64,000 bases of DNA from Nymphaea colorata (Eukaryota > Streptophyta > Magnoliopsida > Nymphaeales > Nymphaeaceae). The stretch covers positions 17,549,354-17,613,353 of the forward strand of contig NC_045142.1 in the NCBI RefSeq assembly GCF_008831285.2. Reading direction: 5' to 3'. Under the pieces are notes generated by a model. It ran no database searches, had not been told where the DNA came from, and worked only from the letters and a program-made list of their open reading frames with translations. The position numbers and the translations under genes were made by a program. Numbering within the stretch: position 1 is the first letter of the stretch; every line of letters begins with the position of its first letter. This document shows, one piece after another, positions 57,954-64,000 of this stretch.

Positions 57954-58724
57954 TCATTCAGTTTTGTCGATCATAACATACACAATGCTCCCGAACAATT
58001 TCAAGTGATTGATACTGATCTTGCGCCCTGTAAGGATGTGAAGAGGTGATTTTCCTCTTAGTCTACAGCTAGGAGTTCGGTTAATTAGGTAGCAAGCAGT
58101 CATAATCGCCTCGCACCAAAACTGTTTAGGCATACAAGACTGAAAAAGTAAGGAACGTGTAATTTCAAGAATATGATGGTTTTTCCTTTCGACTACTCCG
58201 TTTTGTTGCGGAGTTTTTACACATGAATATTGATGCATCATGCCATTCATATTTTCAAAATTTTCAAAAGAACTATTTTTAAACTCAGTCCCATTGTCGG
58301 TTCTTAGGGTCTTAATACCAACATTGTATTGAGTTCGCACCATATTATAGTAAATCACAAATTTTTCAAAAACTTGATCCTTGGAATTGAGAAGATATAA
58401 CCAAGTTACCTTAGAGAAATCATCAATAAACGATAAATAATATTTAAAACCATTATAAGATGTTACTGGGGCAGGACCCCAAACATCAGCATGCATCAAT
58501 TCAAATGGTTCATTAGCAACAGTTTCAGACAAACCAAAAGAAGGACGAGTCATTTTAGCATATTGACAAATTTCACACACATGTAAATCAAAAGTTTCAT
58601 GAGGAAAAAATAACCACAAAATTCTACTAGATGGGTGGCCAAGTCCGCAATGCCATAAATGAGAATTAAATCCCGAGCTAGCCGTCATAGCAACATTATT
58701 ATTTTGATTGATCACATAAACTCC
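57954..58724 (-). pseudogene. copia-4 integrase (nearly intact)
   Basis: The frame 58715-57954 contains the HHCC part (LWHCGLGHPS ... CEICQYAKM) and all three catalytic residues: MHADVWGPAP, LRTDNGTEFKNS and QQNGVVERKNHHILE. LFGSIVYVMIDKTE marks the C-terminal part. Its upstream end coincides with the breakpoint in LOR exon 2 at about 58724. Confidence 0.9.
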
Positions 58725-59648
58725 GGATCAGTGGAGAAAGCAAAGCCACTGTTTACAGCCACAAAGGGCCTGGTCGGAGACTCAAGGAACAAGATCACTG
58801 TGAGTGGCACCCAGATGGACTATCTCATCGCCTGCACCCCCGGCCAAGGCTGCTACAAGATCTACCATAGAAACTCCCTCACCAACCCACTTGCAGAGGT
58901 ATTATGCAAGCATATTCATGTACACCATTGCATACGTTCAACCCCTCCCACGATTTGAATCGAATCAATGGCAAACCGATTAGATTCTGTGGCTGATTCG
59001 ACAGAGTTATGTGTCGGCTTTTAACTATGTTTTAAACTATTTTAAGATTTTTTTTTGTATTTTTAATTGACTTGTATATTTTAGAAAAAAGTCGTGATTT
59101 TTTTTTTTGGCAGATTCACATGATTTCATGCATGTCCTTGTAGGCTACTTAGACTTGGAACCATATATTGCATAGCAACTGCTCCGTACTGCAGTCTTAG
59201 TGATTATTTATGAAGTAGAGAGCGATCCTTCTTCATTCATTTGAAAACAGCAAGGGTTCTTCAAACTTCTTGCTCTATTGTAGTTATCTTTTAGTATTCA
59301 AACTGTGCCTTTGTTTAATGTTTAGCAAGTAGAACAGCAACAAACTGTTTCATGAATCTTCTCCAATGTGTCATGAATCTGTCAATTTACTGTTTTTTTT
59401 GCAGAAAACTAAACCTACACTTGAACCCTTTTAACATCAAGATATTATATATACATATATATATCACAAATTAAAATGAATATTAACTAGATGGTGATTA
59501 TGTATTATTTGATTGACAGGTCAACCAGAAGTGTGTGAATGAACCAAAAATCACTCTGGGAAAAGATGTCCTCAGTTTGTGCATCCAACCGGGAATCGAC
59601 CAAGTGATCGTGATGGGACTCATCATCATCAACCATGCAATGAGATGA

Positions 59649-62293
59649 TCTATTGCTTAGCTGATCACCCACTTAGGATCAACAACTGCATTGTTTCTTC
59701 CTCCTGCATTGGTCTAATTCATGTGTTCTCATGATCTAAGATTAACATGTACGATCTTGGTGGAAATTTTGTGGCCTAACTTTTGTGTTTGAGAAGGAAA
59801 GCAAAACATGAAACATGTTTGTTTCGTTCTTCTTGCTATATTGGTCAGCTCCACTGTTGGTAATTGAACAAATTATGACCTGCTGCAGATGATTAATATA
59901 ATATGTAAGAGTAGGTCATTTACTTTGTTTGGTACATGAAGTGTGTAATCAACCTCCTCGGGACCGGGCCATTTGTCGCATGTGCAGCCAGCCACCTCGA
60001 TTCCGTAGTGGGTCCTACCACCATTTGGCACATGGCATTTACATTTTGGGAGGTTCATTTGCATTAGGTGAGGAATAAATTGGCTTGAGATGTAGTACTT
60101 GCCTTATTTCCAAGCTTATCTGTGCAAATACCCTCACAATATCAATTTTTTGTGTTCTTACTAAAATTCAAAAGTTGATAGAATTAAGAAAAAAAAGTAT
60201 AGTCACAAAAAATGCATTTTTTTTTCAAAAAAAGTGAAAAAAACGAGAGAAAATGAAATGCCGTTTAGAACTTTTAAAAAACACATTTTTTTTTAAAACG
60301 TGAAAACAAAAAAAAAACATGCTTTTAATTGTTTTTTTCGTGTTTTTCACTTTTTTTTTATTTCAATTTTTTTCATTTTCTATTTTCTATTTCTTACAAA
60401 TCTACTTATCTTTTGATGTATGTGTTACTATTTTCTCACTTAATTTTATTTTTCCTCATTTTTGGTTTATAAATTTTTTTAAAAAGATACCAATTTTTTG
60501 TATTTTTCAAGCCCGCCGTATCATTCCCGGGAAAAACATCGCCATTTAAAACTCGAAGATGTTATTTATGATTATGAAAAAAACCAATTTTGTCAAGTCG
60601 GAGAAATGTCTTTGTCCAATTAAATCAACCATGTAAATCGCAATTTTATTATTAATTAAGTTTCACAAGAAAGCGGATTCCAAGGTACTTAGTGTCCATA
60701 AGTTTGTAGTGGATTTTAGCTGCTAGATGTATTATGCATTCCTGTAGGCTAAATGTTAGGTGACAATATGACATCAGCATTAACAGGGTTTTTACACAGA
60801 AGGCAGTTTCACTAAGTAAACATTATAAAATAGTGTATCCCATTTGTCATTTTCTTACCTATTAGGGCCTGTTTGGTAGTTCAACATTTCTACCAAGGTG
60901 GAGTGCAGTTCTTCTACATGTATGCTTACCTGGAGGGGGTTTTTCCGGAACTAAAAATCCAGAAAAAGTCATGTTGAAGTTTGCGTTTGAGACAAAGAAC
61001 TTACCACCAAGCAATTAGCAAGCATACCCACACCTTCAACTATTTGCTCATTTCTATATGTTGGTGTCCTTAAAGGTCTAAAGGTTTTTGAATTAAAACC
61101 CGCAGCTCAAAAATTTATGGCTAGCGCTGGCATTCGACTTGGCGCAGCCCGTATCAGCCATGTGGTGTGATTCCCATGGAGGTTAGCACAACAGACTGGG
61201 AGAGGGCCGCTAGGTGGCCAGTCTTCATTTTGAACTTTTGTCTTGTCAACTTTCTATGCTGTAAATGGTGGTAGGGGTGCACCAATATGCAAGATTAAGT
61301 ATATTGGAGGCATCACCTCGAGGAGGTGCCGAAATCAGTCTTGGACGCTGAAGGGATAGGGAAAAATGAAGACACTTTGGCTTTCACTCGGATTGTAGGA
61401 TTAGCCTCCTGCTAGCCTGAATTACGTAGTGTGGGCACTGGAGATAACTTCTCTACAATATCAAACACGTATATGAAAAATGCATCCAACTTCAACCTTA
61501 GTGGTAATGAATGCATGTTCACGGACTTCATGTTCATGACATCTCTTCCAGTCCATGAGCAGCGATCTACTAGACGTATCATGCTCAACGATCTCATGAA
61601 CAAGAAATGTCACTTGATTCTTCCTTACAGAGGGTTAATTTTCACGAAAAAGAACAAAGGATCGCCCCTTGCTAGTTGCTAGTGTCCAAGAGGGAAGCAC
61701 GCATCCTACTACATTATTGAATTTGGAAGAAGCACATTAATTTTTGGAATAAAAGTTGTGGACAAAACATCTTTCTTGGATTTTTTTTTCTTAAGGCAAT
61801 GGATCATCAGATTTCAAATAAGACTACATTAATTAATGAAATTTAGGAATAGCATACTACCACTTTTTGAATCGTTTCTCCTCGAAATCTAACTTTTTTC
61901 AGGAAACTTGCTATTTGACCTATAGTTATTTTGCTCATCATCATTCTTCTTGTGTGCAGTTGCCGCTCATCTTTCAAAATCAAGCAGTCATCATCATCAT
62001 CCTCCTTAAATGATTTTGGCAATCTTCTTGCTGAAGCAAATAAGTTTGCTGAGGCAAGGAGATAAAGAAAGTGTATCTTATCTTTCCATCTCTTGTGTCC
62101 ACACAGTTCCCTCGTTCTTAATACGAAAGGTATTGGTTTGCTTCTTATCTTTCTCTACATGCTGTTCAAAAATTATTGCAGGATTCTGGGTATTAGGTGC
62201 ACCCCGTAACAGATTGGGTTCAGATTGACTATACAACTCAATTACTTTCAAAAGATCACACACATACACACACACACACAAACACACACACAT

Positions 62294-62341
<48 letters not shown>

Positions 62342-62991
62342 TAATTAAGAGGTTGGACCAAATCGGAGTTAATAAATGACATCTGGTCAGATGACATCTG
62401 GTCAGATTCAAATTTTGTTTTAAATGGACATCCATGAGCTTCCAAGTTTAGATGCAGTTCTAAACGGGTCATAATGCAGTTCAGATTTAGTTGTGTATTT
62501 AAAAGTTTGATTTGAATTACGATATAATCAATTTAATAGTCGGATCGGTATCAGCTTCAGATTGTGAACTTAAAATATGGACTCATTCATATTAATTTGA
62601 ATCTAAATATGTGAACGTTTGATGAATTGGATATGGTGAAGGGTACATCTTCTTTGAATCGAATCGGTCGAGGTCCCTAACAAATTAATAAGCATCCCAC
62701 AAGACTTTTTTTTTTTCTTATTGCAAAGCAAACACGAGTGAATAATTATCTGCCCTCATAGACAAAATATGTGAACATTAAATTACAAAAACTTAGGTGC
62801 CACCATTCATTTTGCCACGTTATGTAGATGCATACTTTAACCGAATCTCCCTTCCAACATGCTTCATTGGAACACGTTTGCATGTACTGGGCATTGCTAA
62901 TTAACATATCACCATAAAGTTTACTTTGCTTGCATCATCTATCGCCACATGTATTTAGGTGCCACCATTCATAAAAAAAAGTGCATGTTCT
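59649..62991. other. intergenic
   Basis: No gene recognised. Contains A/T homopolymer-rich DNA (60180-60520), a phrase AGGGCCTGTTTGGTAG (60863) that often starts plant MITEs but has no partner here, a (CA)n tract at 62260-62292 directly followed by (TA)n to 62339, and a doubled GACATCTGGTCAGAT at about 62378-62407. Confidence 0.45.
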
Positions 62992-63439
62992 TAGGGACGT
63001 CAATGATCCAATTTGAATTGCATATGTCTTTAGTTGTCTCTGCTTTTTCGAATATTCACATATTCAGTTTTGAATTTAGATTCAAATAAAATACAAAGAA
63101 AAATATATCTGAATCTGAATTCTGATTTCACAATCCAAATCTAATTTTTTCATTTATATCTGAATCCAAATCCAAATTTTTGAACCAAATTTGGCCGATT
63201 TTCAAAATATAAGTGCATCGGATGTAGGTTATTTATTTAAAACTAAATCTGATCCAAATCTGAATCAATTTGGATATTTATGTATATCTGAAACTGAATC
63301 CAAACCTGATCTGATGTCATTTCTTAAATCTGAGTCCGAACTGATTTTTTGATTAAATATTAAATGTTTTTCCATATCCTATTTTATTTAAACAGTTCGA
63401 TCAAATGTCCAATCCAAATCAAATACATTGACATCCCTA
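62992..63439. mobile_element. hAT-like MITE
   Basis: Terminal inverted repeats TAGGGACGTCAATG (62992-63005) and CATTGACATCCCTA (63426-63439) match at 13 of 14 positions. The flanking 8-mers CATGTTCT and CCTCTTCT agree at 6 of 8, as expected for an old 8-bp hAT target duplication. The interior (448 bp in all) is non-coding and made of degenerate ATCCAAAT/GAATCTGA words. Confidence 0.7.
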
Positions 63440-64000
63440 CCTCTTCTTATCCACTTCAAAAAAAAATCATGAGGAAATTGAGAAGTCAAAACACTAACTG
63501 CATCTTTTTCGTTCCTCTTTCTGTGATGATTATGAATCCATTGATTAGATACATGCTTCTGAAACACAACTTGGCAAGCTTTTGGTTGGTAAAATCTTTG
63601 AGGTTCCTCTTCAAGTACACTTAATTTCTACACCCAATTTCTCTACTTGCATATCTCATTCTTTTGAAGCTTTTTCAAAACAATATTTATTGCTCACTTA
63701 GTGCAAGATACGGTTCCATATGGCCATTTTGCGGAAAGATTCATAGTTGTTAGATATTTCAAACTTCGTGTTTACTGGCACATTCATTAGTGGGCTGTAC
63801 CAAGTTGTCATGTTTGCATCTGTGTTCATTTTTTCTAATGAGAATCTGCTACAAGACAGTTGACCCACTTCTTTGTCCTTTATGAGATGAATAAAAATGG
63901 ACCAATGCTGTTTTTCAAAAGGTATAGGCCCATGCTATTAAGGTAAAGTTGTGCAGCAAATTGCTTCACATGGTACATCACTAAGATCTTGTTCATCCCC
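63440..64000. other. intergenic, window end
   Basis: No gene or repeat recognised; the 86-codon frame that overlaps the MITE edge (63364-63624) is not family-like. Confidence 0.4.

Larger units (their letters stand above)
55647..58724 (-). mobile_element. Ty1/copia retrotransposon copia-4, 5'-truncated
   Basis: Minus-strand element with a 3' LTR (about 55647-55939), a polypurine tract (TTGAGGGGGAG on minus, 55940-55950), RNase H, reverse transcriptase and integrase. It ends abruptly at about 58724, inside the region before integrase (VYVINQNNNVAM). Gag, protease, primer site and 5' LTR are absent and the next base belongs to LOR exon 2. No target duplication could be paired. Truncation must have followed insertion by a deletion that also took part of the host exon, because reverse transcription of LTR elements does not normally yield 5'-truncated copies. 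Confidence 0.88.
54758..59648 (+). pseudogene. LOR: LURP-one-related (LOR) protein gene, interrupted by copia-4
   Basis: Exon 1 (to 55095, before GTAACG) encodes SSLTIWRRSLLFHGKGYTV, VVFRVDNYASD and METHL-like MDLSGNVLLTIKPS, the first half of the LOR (DUF567, tubby-like) barrel. Exon 2 (58725-58898, before GTATTA) gives VEKAKPLFTATKG and YLIACTPGQGCYKIYHRN. Exon 3 (59520-59648, after GACAG) gives ITLGKDVLSLCIQPGIDQ, VIVMGL and a stop. All three are in phase 0. The family is plant-specific and linked to basal defence, but its biochemistry is uncertain. Two defects: the start of exon 2 (around 20 residues, the usual LSLHxRW region) is missing exactly where copia-4 begins, and the ATG at 54758 is in a different frame from the conserved part of exon 1 (open from before 54862 without an ATG). 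The gene is therefore very likely non-functional. Confidence 0.85.

Noticed and set aside
60863-61020. MITE starting AGGGCCTGTTTGGTAG.
   Set aside because: No inverted partner or target duplication was found within 600 bases.
1-64000. CRISPR array, prokaryotic operon or organelle insert.
   Set aside because: No direct-repeat/spacer array of constant spacer length, no polycistronic gene runs, no chloroplast or mitochondrial genes; introns and copia elements mark nuclear plant DNA.

Overview
The window is nuclear DNA of a flowering plant. It holds intron-split genes with GT/AG splice sites, plant-type families (SUPERMAN-type zinc finger, RABC/Rab18 GTPase, plant endosulfine, LURP-one-related protein), four Ty1/copia LTR retrotransposons and long AT-rich intergenic DNA with microsatellites. 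The species cannot be named from the sequence. No rRNA genes, CRISPR arrays, bacterial operons or convincing intact tRNA genes were seen.

Layout. 1-938: AT-rich, nothing recognised. 939-6404: copia-1 (minus strand), complete with LTRs, primer site, polypurine tract and ACCTC target duplication, but with gag-pol broken by many in-frame stops. 7268-8313: SUPERMAN-like C2H2 zinc-finger gene carrying a frameshift. 8314-15958: intergenic, with small tandem repeats and one Pol III/SINE-like fragment. 15959-17079: last two exons of a RABC (Rab18-type) GTPase, minus strand. 19141-23834: copia-2 (minus, GATCT duplication), apparently inserted in the 5' flank or leader of the next gene. 25961-27946: five-exon endosulfine/ARPP-19-like gene (plus strand), the best intact host gene here. 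28081-30987: a partial tandem duplication of the 3' part of that gene; one copy is interrupted by a 1.1-kb non-coding LTR element with an inverted internal LTR. 31615-32379: a four-exon model of unknown function (minus). 32456-35115: a long inverted repeat with arms of about 365 bp. 35116-46301: intergenic, with several small tandem duplications. 46302-53156: copia-3 (plus, TTAAC duplication), the least decayed element, with a 1.8-kb leader that carries a striking 20-21-bp phased motif array. 54678-59648: a LURP-one-related gene whose first intron and start of exon 2 are replaced by copia-4, a 5'-truncated minus-strand element. 59649-64000: intergenic, with microsatellites and a hAT-like MITE.

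The host genes are unrelated housekeeping and regulatory genes and form no pathway. The theme of the window is retrotransposon impact. Copia-4 breaks one host gene, copia-2 sits just upstream of another, and copia-1 and copia-2 have decayed mainly by stop codons that fit C-to-T/G-to-A transitions, with one clear frameshift each. Family assignments rest on motifs read by eye; no database search was possible.
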